Origin: Halorientalis pallida
Lineage (GTDB): Archaea > Halobacteriota > Halobacteria > Halobacteriales > Haloarculaceae
Length of the DNA: 64,000 nucleotides
Assembly: GCF_004118325.1 (NCBI RefSeq)
Contig: NZ_RDFA01000010.1
Span: 30,048 to 94,047, forward strand
Direction: 5' to 3'
Shown: one piece after another, positions 1-9,989 of the stretch
Position numbering within the stretch: position 1 is the first letter of the stretch
Layout of the letters: every line of letters starts with the position of its first letter
The notes under the pieces: model-generated
Seen by the model: only the letters and a program-made list of their open reading frames with translations
Database searches by the model: none
Told to the model about the DNA's origin: nothing
Position numbers and translations under genes: made by a program

Positions 1-1692
1 GCGGGTGCCCTCGTCGTACTCGCGATCCAGCCTGACGGTCCAGCCGTGGGACTCGGCCATCGTCCGGACGATGGAGAGCCCCAGCCCCGTGCCGTCGCCG
101 CTGGTCGTGTAGCCGTACTCGAAGATGTCGTCCGCGTGTTCGTCTGGGATGCCGGGGCCGTCGTCGGCGACGTAGAAGCCGTCGGCAGTGGCCCCGACCT
201 CGACGGCCACGTCGTCCGGTCCGTGTTCCACGGCGTTGCGGAAGACGTTCTCGAAGATGGTGAGGAGTTTGCTTCGCTCGGCCTGCAGCGTGCGGTCGTC
301 GGCCACGGTCAGCGTCGCGCCGTCGGTGTCGACGTTCGCCCAGGCGTCCCTGGCGGTGTCTTCGAGGCCGACGGATCCGGTTTCCTCGACGGTCTTGCCC
401 TCGCGGGCGAGGGTGAGGATGTCCTCGACGATGTCTTCCATCCGGTCCAGCGAGTCCTGCGTCGAGGTGATCCGCCCCTCGGCACGATCACGGTGTTCGG
501 GCGTCACGTCCCACTCGTCGAGTTCCAGCGCGAGCGCCTCCGTCTGCCCGCTGGCGACCGTGATCGGGTTGCGGAGGTCGTGGGAGATGGTGGTCGCGAC
601 CTGATCGAGGCGTTCGTTCTGCTTCTGGAGCTGCCAGCGTGACTGTTCGAGATCCGTCACGTCCCGAAACAGGATAGCGTACCAGCCGACTGCACCGGAC
701 CGACCGCGGGTGATCGGCGTCGTCGTGACCGAGTAGTGGTGTTCGGTCCCGTCACGCGCGAGCGTGATGCGATCGGCCGTCGCCCTGCCACCGTCCATCG
801 GCAGGTCGATCCGGTCGGCGAGCGACGGGAACGCCGCGGCGAAGGGTGCCCCCTTCTTCTCGGGGAGGGCCGGCCACGTGTTCAGCGCCGCGGCGTTGTA
901 GTCGACGAGTCGCCGATCGTCGTCCAGGACGAGCACCGGATCGGTGAGATGTTCGACGACGGCGTTGCGCGCGACGGGTAACACGTCGAGCAGGTCGAAC
1001 CGGAACAGTCCGAACGTCGAGAAGACGACGTACGGGAGCGCGCCGAACGTCGCGTGGTGTAGCCCGTCGGCCGGAAGGAGACCGGCCTGCCCCAGCAGTT
1101 CTGCGACCCCGATGGACAGTCCGCCGAGCAGGATCAACAGCACCTGCGTCCCCGATCCGGTACCCGTCGCCAGCAGATAGTTCGTCAGGACGAACCAGCT
1201 GTAGCCGATCAGCCCCAGCAAGACGGTGAGGATGACCACTAGACCGATCCCGTGCTCGATGACGACGTACGGGAAGGGGTCGGTCACGACGACGAGATCG
1301 GTCCACAGCAGGTTCGTGACGTCGAGGAAGTTCAGCGGTGCCAGGACGAGCATACTCCCCATCACGCCGACCAGTGCGGCCTGAACGCTCCGTCGTTCGT
1401 GGAACTCCCGGCCGGTGTAGACCGAGACGAAGACGATGTACATCGCGAACGACGCGAACAGCAACAGCGCCTCCACGATGGCCACGAACCGCTGGAGATG
1501 AGCGTCGCGAAGCAGGAGGTGCAGGAAGGTACTGGCCATCCACAGCCCACCGACACCGAGGACGCCGACGAACCACTTGGCGCCCCGACGCTCCCAGCGA
1601 TTCGAGTAGATCCAGTAGAGCAGCGACGAGCCCGTGACAAGCGTCACTATCGGCCAAACGAGATACGCGAGCCACACCACCGACGATCCCAC
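1..1692 (-). CDS. Membrane sensor histidine kinase, copy 1 (3' end outside window)
   Basis: The visible 564 residues read from a GTG at 1692 to the window edge without a stop. The N-terminal ~230 residues are hydrophobic and resemble the 7TM sensor region of archaeal kinases. A PAS-like segment follows (~240-340), then a HisKA helix with the phospho-acceptor motif TISHDLRNP (His near residue 371), then an ATPase domain with an N-box (FENVFRNAVEHG), G1 (DDGPGIPDEHA) and G2 (GDGTGLGLSIV). The protein should sense an unknown signal at the membrane and autophosphorylate. No receiver domain or response regulator lies nearby. The GTG start was chosen because the N-terminus then aligns with copy 2. 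An alternative GTG lies at 1719. It is the last of three tandem paralogues reading the same way. Family assignment is sure, ligand unknown. Confidence 0.9.
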   Translation of the reverse strand, partial: MGSSVVWLAYLVWPIVTLVTGSSLLYWIYSNRWERRGAKWFVGVLGVGGLWMASTFLHLLLRDAHLQRFVAIVEALLLFASFAMYIVFVSVYTGREFHERRSVQAALVGVMGSMLVLAPLNFLDVTNLLWTDLVVVTDPFPYVVIEHGIGLVVILTVLLGLIGYSWFVLTNYLLATGTGSGTQVLLILLGGLSIGVAELLGQAGLLPADGLHHATFGALPYVVFSTFGLFRFDLLDVLPVARNAVVEHLTDPVLVLDDDRRLVDYNAAALNTWPALPEKKGAPFAAAFPSLADRIDLPMDGGRATADRITLARDGTEHHYSVTTTPITRGRSGAVGWYAILFRDVTDLEQSRWQLQKQNERLDQVATTISHDLRNPITVASGQTEALALELDEWDVTPEHRDRAEGRITSTQDSLDRMEDIVEDILTLAREGKTVEETGSVGLEDTARDAWANVDTDGATLTVADDRTLQAERSKLLTIFENVFRNAVEHGPDDVAVEVGATADGFYVADDGPGIPDEHADDIFEYGYTTSGDGTGLGLSIVRTMAESHGWTVRLDREYDEGTR

Positions 1693-1776
1693 AATGTCTG
1701 TACGTCGGTGATCCGCCACATCAAACCCCGATCGATATCAGCACGTGATAACGCGGCCCACGATCCGGCTCGGGCG

Positions 1777-3528
1777 TCACCCCCTCGGCTCCGCCATCGT
1801 CGGTTCGCCCCAGCGCTCGCCGTCGAGGCCGCCGAAGACGAGGCGGCTTCCGCCGTCGTAGCCGGTGTCGTGCTCGACGGTCCAGCCGTGGGACTCGGCC
1901 ATCGTCCGCACGATAGAGAGCCCCAGCCCCGTGCCACCTTCACTGGTCGTGTAGCCGTAGTCGAAGACGCTGTCCGCGTGTTCGTCGGGGATGCCGGGGC
2001 CGTCGTCGGCGACGTAGAACCCGTCTGACGTGGGGCCCACGTCGACAGCCACGTCGGCGGGTCCGTGATCGATCGCGTTGCGGAAGACGTTCTCGAAGAT
2101 GGTGAGGAGTTTGCTCCGGTCGGCCTGCAGCGTGCGATCGTCGACGACGGTCAGTGTGGCCGCCTTCGTGTCGACGTTCGCCCAGGCGTCCCTGGCGGTG
2201 TCTCCGAGGCCGACGGGTTCGGTCTCCTCGACGGTCTTGCCTTCGCGGGCGATGGTGAGGATATCGTCGATGATGTCCTGCATCCGCCCGGTTGCGTCCT
2301 CGACGCTCTCGACGTCGTCCCTGAGTTGCTCGCGTGCCGTGGCGTCGACGTCGAGGTCGTCGATACGAGTCTCCATCAGTTCCAGACGCCCGGTCGTCAC
2401 GTTGATCGGATTGCGGAGGTCGTGGGAGATCGTCGAAGCGACCTGATCGAGCCGTTCGTTCTGCTTCTGGAGTTGCCAGCGGGACTGTTCGAGTTCCGTG
2501 ATGTCACGCAGGAGGATCGAGTACCAGCCGGTCCCTTCCTCGCCGCCTTTCGACACCGCCGAGACGGTGACCGAGTAGTGCCGGTCCTGCCCGTCGTAGG
2601 GCAAGGAGAGCTGTCGTCTCGTGTCCTCGTCCGGCGGCATGGCGATGGCGTCCGACAGCGCCGGGCAGACCCGATCGAAGGCGGCGGGCACGTCGTCGAC
2701 GATTCCGGGCCAGACGTGCGTGGCGGCCTCGTTGACGTCGACGACGCGCTGGCGACCGTCGACGACCAGCACGGGGTCCCTGAGATCCTCGATGACGGTG
2801 TTGCGCGCCACCGGTTTCACGTCGAGCAGGCCGAAGCGAAACAGCGAGACGGCCGTCAGCAGGTAGAAGGGAAGCAACCCGTACGACGCGTGACTGAATC
2901 GGAGGGGAAACACGGACGTGTACTGACTGAGGGCGTCCAGTGCCATGATCGACAGTGCACCGACGATGAACATCGTCAGTTGCGTCCCGGACTCCCGGCG
3001 TGTGGCGAGCAGGTGCGTCGCCATCCGGTAGATGCCGTACCCCGCCGGCACCTGGATCAGGACGATGATCGCCGCGAACACCGGACCGCGCTCGACCGCG
3101 AGGTGTGGGAACGGCTCCGCGACGGGTGTGAAGTCGGCAAACAGGAGCTGGTGGGTCCCGTTCGTCGGCGCGAGGAGCAGGAACACGACGATGGCCGCGC
3201 CGAACAGCCCCTGGACCGCTCTGTTCCGGTGGAGGTCGTTCCCGGTGTACGTGGAGACGAAGGCCACGAACGCACCGACGGTCAGGATCGCCCCGAACGC
3301 CGAAAGCGTGTAGCTGATACGTCTGAGTCCCTCGCCGATCGGCAGGAGAAACGGGACGAAAAAGAGCGCGAACAGCAGCCCGGTCCCGAGCATCCCGATG
3401 AACCACCGGGCACCGTCGCGGTCCCACTGTCGCGTGTACACCCAGTAGGCGATGAACGTCTGCGTGAGGACCGTCACGACGTGGATGCCGACGTAGACCG
3501 CCCAGAGCCCGATCCGACTCTCCGCCAT
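1777..3528 (-). CDS. Membrane sensor histidine kinase, copy 2 (intact)
   Basis: This 583-residue protein has about seven membrane spans in the first ~240 residues, then a PAS-like region (DPVLVVDGRQRVVDVN), HisKA with STISHDLRNP (His near residue 369), and HATPase with N-box FRNAIDHG, G1 DDGPGIPDEHA and G2 GGTGLGLSIV. All catalytic boxes are present, so it should be an active kinase. The ATG at 3528 is preferred over an upstream TTG at 3558, since it places the first membrane helix as in copy 1. The catalytic half is very similar to copy 1 at both DNA and protein level, while the sensor half has diverged. It lies 84 nt from copy 1 and downstream of the broken copy 3. Confidence 0.93.
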   Translation of the reverse strand: MAESRIGLWAVYVGIHVVTVLTQTFIAYWVYTRQWDRDGARWFIGMLGTGLLFALFFVPFLLPIGEGLRRISYTLSAFGAILTVGAFVAFVSTYTGNDLHRNRAVQGLFGAAIVVFLLLAPTNGTHQLLFADFTPVAEPFPHLAVERGPVFAAIIVLIQVPAGYGIYRMATHLLATRRESGTQLTMFIVGALSIMALDALSQYTSVFPLRFSHASYGLLPFYLLTAVSLFRFGLLDVKPVARNTVIEDLRDPVLVVDGRQRVVDVNEAATHVWPGIVDDVPAAFDRVCPALSDAIAMPPDEDTRRQLSLPYDGQDRHYSVTVSAVSKGGEEGTGWYSILLRDITELEQSRWQLQKQNERLDQVASTISHDLRNPINVTTGRLELMETRIDDLDVDATAREQLRDDVESVEDATGRMQDIIDDILTIAREGKTVEETEPVGLGDTARDAWANVDTKAATLTVVDDRTLQADRSKLLTIFENVFRNAIDHGPADVAVDVGPTSDGFYVADDGPGIPDEHADSVFDYGYTTSEGGTGLGLSIVRTMAESHGWTVEHDTGYDGGSRLVFGGLDGERWGEPTMAEPRG

Positions 3529-3615
3529 GGCTCGGTATTCGGGACTGAGGCGCTTCAAGTATTGCCCCAGTTCTCATCGCTGAAAAACGGTGGATCGCCC
3601 CGTCTGCGGGCACTG

Positions 3616-5107
3616 TTACGTCACCAGCACACTCTCTTCGTCCGTGACCGGACCGAGACCCGTATCGACGTTACCGAAGACGAACCGGGTCCCGCCGTCG
3701 TACTCGGCGTCGTGTTCGACGGTCCAGCCGTGGGACTCGGCCATCGTCCGTCCTCAGCGTCGCCTGCTTCGTATCGACTGTGGCCCAGGCGTCCCTGGCG
3801 GTGTCCTCGAGGCTGACGGCTTCGGTCTCCTCGACGGTCGTGCCCTCTCGGGCGATGGTGAGGACGTCGTCGACGATGGCCCGCATCCGCTCGGTGGCGA
3901 CCTCGACGCTCTGTAACTGCTCCAGAACTGCCTCCCGGAGTTCGTCGGCTACGTCTGCCTCGTCGAGTCGCACCGCCGCAAGTTCGACGTTCCCGTCCAC
4001 GACACTGATCGGGTTCCGGAGGTCGTGGGAGATGGTCGAGGCGACCTGATCGAGCCGGTCGTTCTGCTTTTCCAGTTGCCAGCGGGACTGTTCGAGTCCC
4101 GCGATGTCCCGCAACAGAATCGAGTGCCAGGCGATGCCGCCATCGCGACGACGCGAGGCTCCCGAGACACTCACCGAGTAGTGTCGAACCCCGTCGTCGG
4201 ACTGTAGCGAGGTTCGCTCGGCCGATCCCTCGTCGGTCGGAGGCAGCGTGAGTCTATCGGCGAGTTCGCCACTGGCCTCGGCCAGCGGCCGGCCGACGCC
4301 GTGCTCGGTCTCCCGCCACACGCGGGTCGCCGCGGCGCTGTAGTCTGCGAGACTGCTGTCGTCGTCGAGCACCAGCACCGGACCTCGGAGGTCCTGGACG
4401 ACGGCGCTCCGAGCCACGGGTTTCATCTCGAACAGCCGGAACCTGAACAGCGCGAAGGCGACGAGGACGCTGAACGGCACGGCCCCGTAGCTGGCGTGGT
4501 TCATCCCCTCGGCCGGTGCCAGGTCACCGAGTGCGATGGCACTCGCGACCGACAGCGATCCGAGGATGAGCAACACCAGTTGCAGTCCGCTCCGGCACGG
4601 CGTCGACAACGGGTACCGCGTCAGCGCGACCCGCGCGTACCCCGTGAGGACGACGAGGAGGATCGCCGGCCCGGCGTAGAGGGTGCCGGGTTCGACGGCG
4701 ACGTATCTCAGCGTCCCGGACACGTACTCTACCTCCCGGCAGACGATGCCTCTGATGGGCTCGGAGAACGTCGGGAGCTAGACGATGCCCACGGCGACGC
4801 CCATCAGCACCCGGACCTCCAGCCGCCGGTGAAAGTCCGCCCGCGAGTACCGGGACGCGAATACCACGTACGTTAGTACCGACAGAATGCCCACCTTGCC
4901 GGACACGATCGACCCGATCCACTCGACCGTCCGGTCGGCCGACAGGAGGTGCGCCAGGTGAAAGCCCATCCAGAGGATGCCGAGAACCAGCGTCGCGACG
5001 AACCACCTCCTACCACGGGTCCCCCTGTGTCGCGTGTAAACCCAGTAGCTCACGGCCGCGTTGATGGCGATGGTCGCCACTGGAATCCCCACGTACGCGG
5101 GCCACAC
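3616..5107 (-). pseudogene. Degenerate histidine kinase, copy 3 (amber stop plus deleted ATPase domain)
   Basis: Read on the minus strand from a GTG at 5107, the sensor region aligns with the other two kinases but meets an in-frame TAG at 4778-4780. The same frame then continues through further membrane helices, a PAS-like segment and an intact HisKA motif TISHDLRNP. Near 3750 the sequence jumps from the linker (TVDTKQATLR) straight to the last ATPase motif (RTMAESHGWT), which is in a different frame and reads to a TAA at 3616-3618. About 240 nt that encode the N, G1 and G2 boxes in copy 2 are missing. Either lesion alone would prevent a working kinase. The downstream part could in principle start again at a GTG (4723) to make a fragment, but this would lack ATP binding. 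Confidence 0.88.
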
Positions 5108-5201
5108 TGGGTCCGTTCGGTCGCAGTGTCGGTCCCGACTGTAAGGGATCTCTCCCCGTTTCGGAGCCCGAAACCCGGGGCAGGAGCCCGACTGGGCCGG
5201 A

Positions 5202-8186
5202 CTAATCGTCTCCGGTCGCTTCCGCGTCGCCCTCGGTGACCGCCGGTTCTCGGTCGCTCCGTGGCCCTTCCAGTTCGACCGCAGGCAACAGGTCGCGCAG
5301 GTACCGCCCGGTGTGGGACGCTTCGGTGCGGGCGACCTGTTCGGGCGTGCCGGTGGCGACGACTTCGCCGCCGTTCTCGCCGCCCTCGGGCCCGAGGTCG
5401 ACGATGTGATCGGCGTTTTTCACCAGGTCGAGTTCGTGCTCGATCACGACCACGGTGTTGCCGTCGTCGGTCAACCGGTGGAGCACGTCGATCAGCCGCC
5501 GCTCGTCCTCGGGATGGAGCCCCGTGGTCGGCTCGTCCAGCAGGTACAGCGTCTCGCCGCTGTCTTTCTTCCCGAGTTCCTCCGCGAGTTTCACCCGCTG
5601 GGCCTCCCCGCCCGAGAGCGTCGTCGAGGGTTGACCGAGTCGCATGTATCCCAGCCCCACGTCCTTCAGCAGTTTCAGCCGCCGGCGGATCTGCGGGTGG
5701 CTCTCGAAGAAGTCGTAGGCCTCGGCGACGCTCATCGACAGGACGTCCGCGATGGTCTCGCCCTTGTAGGTCACGTCCAGCGTCTCGTCGTTGTAGCGGG
5801 CCCCACCACACTCCTCGCAGGGCACCTGCACGTCGGAGAGGAAGTTCATGTCGATCTTGACGGTGCCCTGCCCGCCACACTCCTCACACCGGCCGCCCTT
5901 GACGTTGAAGGAGAACCGCCCCTTCTCGTAGCCGCGCTGTTTCGCGAGTTTCGTGTCGGCGAACAGCTCCCGGATGTGGTCGAAGACGTTGGTGTACGTC
6001 GCCGGGTTCGAGCGCGGCGTCCGTCCGATGGGCGACTGGTCGATCAGCCGGACGGTCTCGATCTGATCCAGTCCGTCGATGTCGTCGTGCTCGCCGGGGT
6101 CGACGGACGTGTTGTCGTTCATCTCGCGGGCCAGTCCCTTGTAGAGTACGTCGTGCATCAGCGTGGACTTGCCCGACCCGGAGACGCCCGCGATGGCCGT
6201 GAAACAGCCGACGGGCAGGTCGACGTCCACGTCGTCGAGGTTGTGCTGGCGCGCCCCCCGGATCGTAACCGTCCCGTCGGGCTCGCGCCGCTCCGCGGGC
6301 ACGTCGATGAACCGGTCGCCGTCGAGGTAGTCGCCGGTGATCGAGTCCGCGCAGTCCTTGACCTCCTCGACGGAGCCGTTGACGACGACCTCGCCGCCCT
6401 GCTTGCCAGGGCCCGGACCCATGTCGATGATCCGGTCGGCCCGCCGCATCGTCTCCGTGTCGTGTTCGACCACGAGCAGGGTGTTCCCGAGGTCCCGCAA
6501 CTCTTCGAGCGTGTTCAGCAGGCGGTCGTTGTCCCGCTGGTGGAGCCCGATGGATGGCTCGTCGAGCACGTACAGCACGCCGACCAGCCCGGACCCGATC
6601 TGTGTGGCCAGCCGGATGCGCTGGCTCTCACCGCCGGACAGGGTGGAGGCTTCCCGGTCCAGCGTCAGGTACTCCAGGCCGACCTCGCACATGAACCCGA
6701 GGCGGGCGCGGATCTCCTTGAGGATCTCTTCTGCGATCTTCGTGTCTCGCTCGTCCAGCCCGTCTTCCATCCCCTCGAAGTGATCGAGGGCGTCGCCGAT
6801 GGACATGCGGTTGACCGCGGTGATGCTCGTGTCGGCCACGAGGACGGCGCGGGACTCGGCCTTCAGCCGGGTTCCCTCACAGGCCGGGCAGGTGGTGACG
6901 GCCATGTACTCCTCGATGTGTTCGCGGGCGCGGTCGCTGTCGGTCTCGACGTGGCGCCGCTCCAGGTTGTTGATGACGCCCTCGAACCGCTCGGTCTTCT
7001 CGCGGGTGCCGTTCTTGGTCGTCCACTCGAAGTGCACGAGGCCGTCGGTCCCGTAGAGGAACTGCCGCTGGATCGACTCGTCGAGGTCCTCGAACGGCGT
7101 GTCCAGCGAGACGTCGAAGTGTTCGGCCACGTTGTCCAGCTGTCGGGAGTAGTAGGTCCGGTTGTAGCTCCAGGGCTCGAAGACGTGCTTGAGTGGCTTC
7201 GAAGGGTCCTGGATCACCAGGTCCTCGCTGACCTCCTTGGTCGAGCCGATCCCCTCACACTCCGGACACGCGCCGTGGGGGGAGTTGAACGAGAAGCTAC
7301 GCGTCTCGATCTCGGAGATGTCGATGCCACAGTGCGTGCAGGCCAGGTCTTCGGAGAACTCGACGACGAGGCGGTCCTCGGCGCTGGCGTCGTCCGCGTC
7401 GCCATCTGCCAGATCGCCCGTCGAGCGTGCACTCGCGCCGCCGAGTTCGGCGTCCGCCGGCGGATCCGGCAGGATCACCTTGAGGACGCCCTCGCCCTCC
7501 TCGAGGGCGGTCTCGACGGAGTCGGTGATCCGCGAGCGGGCCTCGTCGCTGACTTTCACGCGGTCGACCACCACGTCGACGGTGTGGTCGTAGTTCTCGT
7601 CGAGGTCCGGGCGATCCATCGTCAGGTCGAAGCTCTCGCCGTCGACCTCGACGCGGGCGTACCCCTCGGAGACGAGGTCGTCGAACAGGTCCTCGAAGGC
7701 ACCCTTCTGGTCGCGGACGACGGGCGCGGCGATCTTCGCGCGGGTCCCCTCCGGCAGGTCGAGAATCCGGGAGACCATGTTCTGGGCGCTCTGCTCGCCG
7801 ACTTCACGGCCACACTCCGGGCAGTGGGGCGTACCGACGCGGGCGTAGAGGAGGCGCAGATAGTCGTGGAGTTCGGTGACGGTCCCGACCGTCGAGCGCG
7901 GGTTGTTGGCGGCGTTTTTCTGATCGATGGAGATGGCGGGCGAGAGGCCCTCGACGTTCTCGACCTGGGGTTTGTCCATCTGACCCAGGAAGTTGCGGGC
8001 GTAGGCGCTGAGTGACTCGATGTAGCGCCGCTGGCCCTCTGCGTAGATCGTCTCGAACGCCAGCGAGGACTTTCCCGACCCCGACAGCCCCGTCACGACC
8101 GTCAACTCCTCCCGCGGGATCGTCACGTCGACGTCCTTGAGGTTGTGTTCCTCGGCCCCGCGGACCTCGATGTGCTCTCTGGTCAT
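5202..8186 (-). CDS. uvrA: UvrABC excision nuclease subunit A
   Basis: This 994-residue protein is the damage-recognition ATPase of nucleotide excision repair. It forms a dimer that scans DNA and loads UvrB. It contains two ABC ATPase modules: Walker [10 protein letters not shown] near the N-terminus and GVSGSGKST in the second half, with signatures [10 protein letters not shown] and [10 protein letters not shown]. Zinc-binding cysteine pairs include CPEC near residue 110, CTHCG...CPEC mid-protein, CPAC, and CEEC...CEEC in the second module. The conserved [14 protein letters not shown] block is present. An acidic insert around residues 250-270 is typical of haloarchaeal versions. Length is close to the bacterial family norm (~940). 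UvrABC in haloarchaea is of bacterial origin. uvrB and uvrC are not in this window. Confidence 0.98.
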   Translation of the reverse strand: MTREHIEVRGAEEHNLKDVDVTIPREELTVVTGLSGSGKSSLAFETIYAEGQRRYIESLSAYARNFLGQMDKPQVENVEGLSPAISIDQKNAANNPRSTVGTVTELHDYLRLLYARVGTPHCPECGREVGEQSAQNMVSRILDLPEGTRAKIAAPVVRDQKGAFEDLFDDLVSEGYARVEVDGESFDLTMDRPDLDENYDHTVDVVVDRVKVSDEARSRITDSVETALEEGEGVLKVILPDPPADAELGGASARSTGDLADGDADDASAEDRLVVEFSEDLACTHCGIDISEIETRSFSFNSPHGACPECEGIGSTKEVSEDLVIQDPSKPLKHVFEPWSYNRTYYSRQLDNVAEHFDVSLDTPFEDLDESIQRQFLYGTDGLVHFEWTTKNGTREKTERFEGVINNLERRHVETDSDRAREHIEEYMAVTTCPACEGTRLKAESRAVLVADTSITAVNRMSIGDALDHFEGMEDGLDERDTKIAEEILKEIRARLGFMCEVGLEYLTLDREASTLSGGESQRIRLATQIGSGLVGVLYVLDEPSIGLHQRDNDRLLNTLEELRDLGNTLLVVEHDTETMRRADRIIDMGPGPGKQGGEVVVNGSVEEVKDCADSITGDYLDGDRFIDVPAERREPDGTVTIRGARQHNLDDVDVDLPVGCFTAIAGVSGSGKSTLMHDVLYKGLAREMNDNTSVDPGEHDDIDGLDQIETVRLIDQSPIGRTPRSNPATYTNVFDHIRELFADTKLAKQRGYEKGRFSFNVKGGRCEECGGQGTVKIDMNFLSDVQVPCEECGGARYNDETLDVTYKGETIADVLSMSVAEAYDFFESHPQIRRRLKLLKDVGLGYMRLGQPSTTLSGGEAQRVKLAEELGKKDSGETLYLLDEPTTGLHPEDERRLIDVLHRLTDDGNTVVVIEHELDLVKNADHIVDLGPEGGENGGEVVATGTPEQVARTEASHTGRYLRDLLPAVELEGPRSDREPAVTEGDAEATGDD

Positions 8187-8292
8187 CTGTGCGCAGTCAA
8201 GGACCGGTCCAGTGAAACCCTGTCGGTTCCCGTCAGTAGTTCCCGTGTCACTCGTCGGAAAAGCTCATGCAGACACGACCTGACGGCGGGAT

Positions 8293-8874
8293 ATGGCGAT
8301 CTCACGCGAGTACGACATCGAGGGGCTGGAGCTCAGCGACGACAGCTACACCGTCGAACAGAGCCTGATCCGGAACAAGTACGAGGCGATGGATTCGGAC
8401 GGCGGAGTCGTCCTCCGGGGCAAACAGAAACTGTTCAAACTCAAGGAGTTGTTCCCGTTCGTCGACGACCAGGGCGAAGACGTCTTCGAGGTCGAGGCCA
8501 CCGGCATGCTCGACGTGGCCGGAAACTACGTCCTGCGTGACTCCCGGACGGACGAGGATCTCGTCGTGCTGGACAACGATTTCTCGATCTTTCGGGACAC
8601 CTGGACGATTCGGGACGCCGACGACGGACGCGAACTCGCCCGCATCGACTCCCGGGGTGCCGTGGTCACCCTCGCGCGAAACCTCCTCCCCCTCGGCTGG
8701 CTGATTCCCCACGAGTACGAGATCACCGACGCGACCGGAGCCCACGTCGGGACCATCGCGGGACAGATCTCGTTGCGGGACCGCTACGAGATCACCGTCG
8801 ACGACGCGAGCGAGGTCCCCAAAGAGCCCATCGTCGCCGCCGCGATGGTGATCGACGCGATCCAGGGGAACTGA
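8293..8874 (+). CDS. LURP-one-related (LOR/DUF567) family protein
   Basis: This 193-residue protein has the features of the LURP-one/tubby-like beta-barrel family: an N-terminal GLELSDDSYTVEQSL segment, then short alternating strands such as VVLRGKQKLFKLKE, YVLRDSRTDEDLVVLD and WTIRDADDGRELARID, and a C-terminal helix (KEPIVAAAMVIDAIQGN) equivalent to the central helix of the barrel. There is no signal peptide. Archaeal LOR proteins are uncharacterised, though the fold is related to phospholipid scramblase and tubby C-terminal domains. The gene stands alone between divergent uvrA and the MinD-like gene. Family call is reasonably sure, function unknown. Confidence 0.8.
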   Translation: MAISREYDIEGLELSDDSYTVEQSLIRNKYEAMDSDGGVVLRGKQKLFKLKELFPFVDDQGEDVFEVEATGMLDVAGNYVLRDSRTDEDLVVLDNDFSIFRDTWTIRDADDGRELARIDSRGAVVTLARNLLPLGWLIPHEYEITDATGAHVGTIAGQISLRDRYEITVDDASEVPKEPIVAAAMVIDAIQGN

Positions 8875-9004
8875 TGTAGATCTCCCGTTATCGCTCGTGG
8901 AAATCGGGATCGGCTGTCAGCAGCCCGCTCCCCGGAAGTATCATCGATGAAAACACGTTCTCACTGCCTGTAGCATGCCTTTCCGTGCGCGAACGGTAGC
9001 CCCG

Positions 9005-9011
9005 ATTTATT
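9005..9011 (+). promoter_or_regulatory. TATA-like box of the MinD-type ATPase gene
   Basis: An ATTTATT element lies about 28 nt before the ATG at 9037. In haloarchaea this spacing puts the transcription start at or next to the start codon, so the transcript is probably leaderless. It also argues against the in-frame upstream TTG at 9010, which lies inside the box. Confidence 0.6.
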
Positions 9012-9036
9012 GTGGTCGGTCTCGTTCTCATCAACA

Positions 9037-9984
9037 ATGCCAGCGACAGTCTATGCAGTTGCCGGCGGGAAGGGCGGTGTCGGCAAGACGACCACGGCGG
9101 CGAACCTCGCGGCGACGTTGCGGGCGACGGGTCGGGAGGTCGTCCTCGTGGACGCCGACCTGGCGATGTCGAATCTCCAGGGCATCATCGGCATCGACCA
9201 CGACCCGACGCTCCACGACGTCCTCGGCGGGAACGCCGACCTCGAAGACGCCATCGTCGGCGAGTCGGCCGACGCGCTCGACGCGGCCGGCAGACTCGAC
9301 GTGCTGCCCGGTGCCAGCGAACTCGACGCCTTCGCGGCCGCCGATCCGAGCGGGATCACGGACGTCGTCGACGTCCTGGCCGGTCGCTACGACGCCATCG
9401 TCCTGGATACCGCCAGCGGCGTCTCCCGGGAGAGCGCCATCCCCATCGAGGCGGCCGACGAGACAATCGTGATGACGACGCCGGACCGCGCCGCGGTGCT
9501 GGACGCCAAAAAGACCGCGGAGTTCGTCCGCGGCCTCGACTGTTCCGTCGCCGGTGTCGTCGTCTCCCGGACCTGCCAGGGGCTGACCGACGAGGAGATC
9601 GTCGACATCGTCGATACCCACCACCTCGCGACGATCCCGGACCTCGACGTGCCCGACGCCGACCCGCTGATGCCCTACCGCACGCTGGTCGTCCGGTTGC
9701 TCATCGGCCACGACGTGGCGACCGACCCCGCGGCGGTGCTGGACATCGAACCCGGACAGACCCCCCGGATCACCAGCACGCTCGAACCGACGCCCGAGAA
9801 ACCGACGACGAGCGTCGAGGTGAGTGCTCCGGCGGCGCCGTCCAGCGAGGGCGACGTGCCCGCCGAGACGGCGGCCGCCGACAGCGGTGACGAAGCGGTC
9901 TCACCGGAGGAGTCGACCGGCGACACCGAGGGCGAGAAACGCGAGGGGCGGCTCGGGCGGTTCGTCGACGCGATCGGCCGGTAA
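9037..9984 (+). CDS. MinD/ParA-family P-loop ATPase
   Basis: This 315-residue protein starts with a deviant Walker A (GGKGGVGKTTTAAN), followed by switch regions VLVDADLAMSNLQ and IVLDTASGVSRES, as in MinD-type ATPases that organise proteins at the membrane or cell poles. The ATPase core ends near residue 240. A low-complexity acidic tail follows and ends in a short basic/hydrophobic stretch (EGRLGRFVDAIGR) that could form an amphipathic helix like the MinD membrane-targeting sequence. No MinE or MinC partner is present, as expected in archaea. Haloarchaea carry several MinD paralogues, some of which position chemotaxis arrays and archaella. This one is not assigned. It is convergent with the next gene, 5 nt apart. 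Confidence 0.92.
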   Translation: MPATVYAVAGGKGGVGKTTTAANLAATLRATGREVVLVDADLAMSNLQGIIGIDHDPTLHDVLGGNADLEDAIVGESADALDAAGRLDVLPGASELDAFAAADPSGITDVVDVLAGRYDAIVLDTASGVSRESAIPIEAADETIVMTTPDRAAVLDAKKTAEFVRGLDCSVAGVVVSRTCQGLTDEEIVDIVDTHHLATIPDLDVPDADPLMPYRTLVVRLLIGHDVATDPAAVLDIEPGQTPRITSTLEPTPEKPTTSVEVSAPAAPSSEGDVPAETAAADSGDEAVSPEESTGDTEGEKREGRLGRFVDAIGR

Positions 9985-9989
9985 CGCTC

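Noticed and set aside
2065..3816. Long plus-strand reading frame of 583 codons opposite the kinases
   Set aside because: It is a GC-driven shadow: composition is Arg/Gly/Val-biased and it lies antisense to clear kinase domains.
4778..4780. TAG as a pyrrolysine codon in the third kinase
   Set aside because: Haloarchaea are not known to use pyrrolysine, and the gene also has a separate deletion, so decay is simpler.
5313..8015. Long plus-strand reading frame of 900 codons opposite uvrA
   Set aside because: Antisense shadow of uvrA in high-GC DNA, with no recognisable domains.
9010..9036. TTG start nine codons upstream for the MinD-type gene
   Set aside because: It overlaps the TATA-like box and adds residues before the family's first strand.
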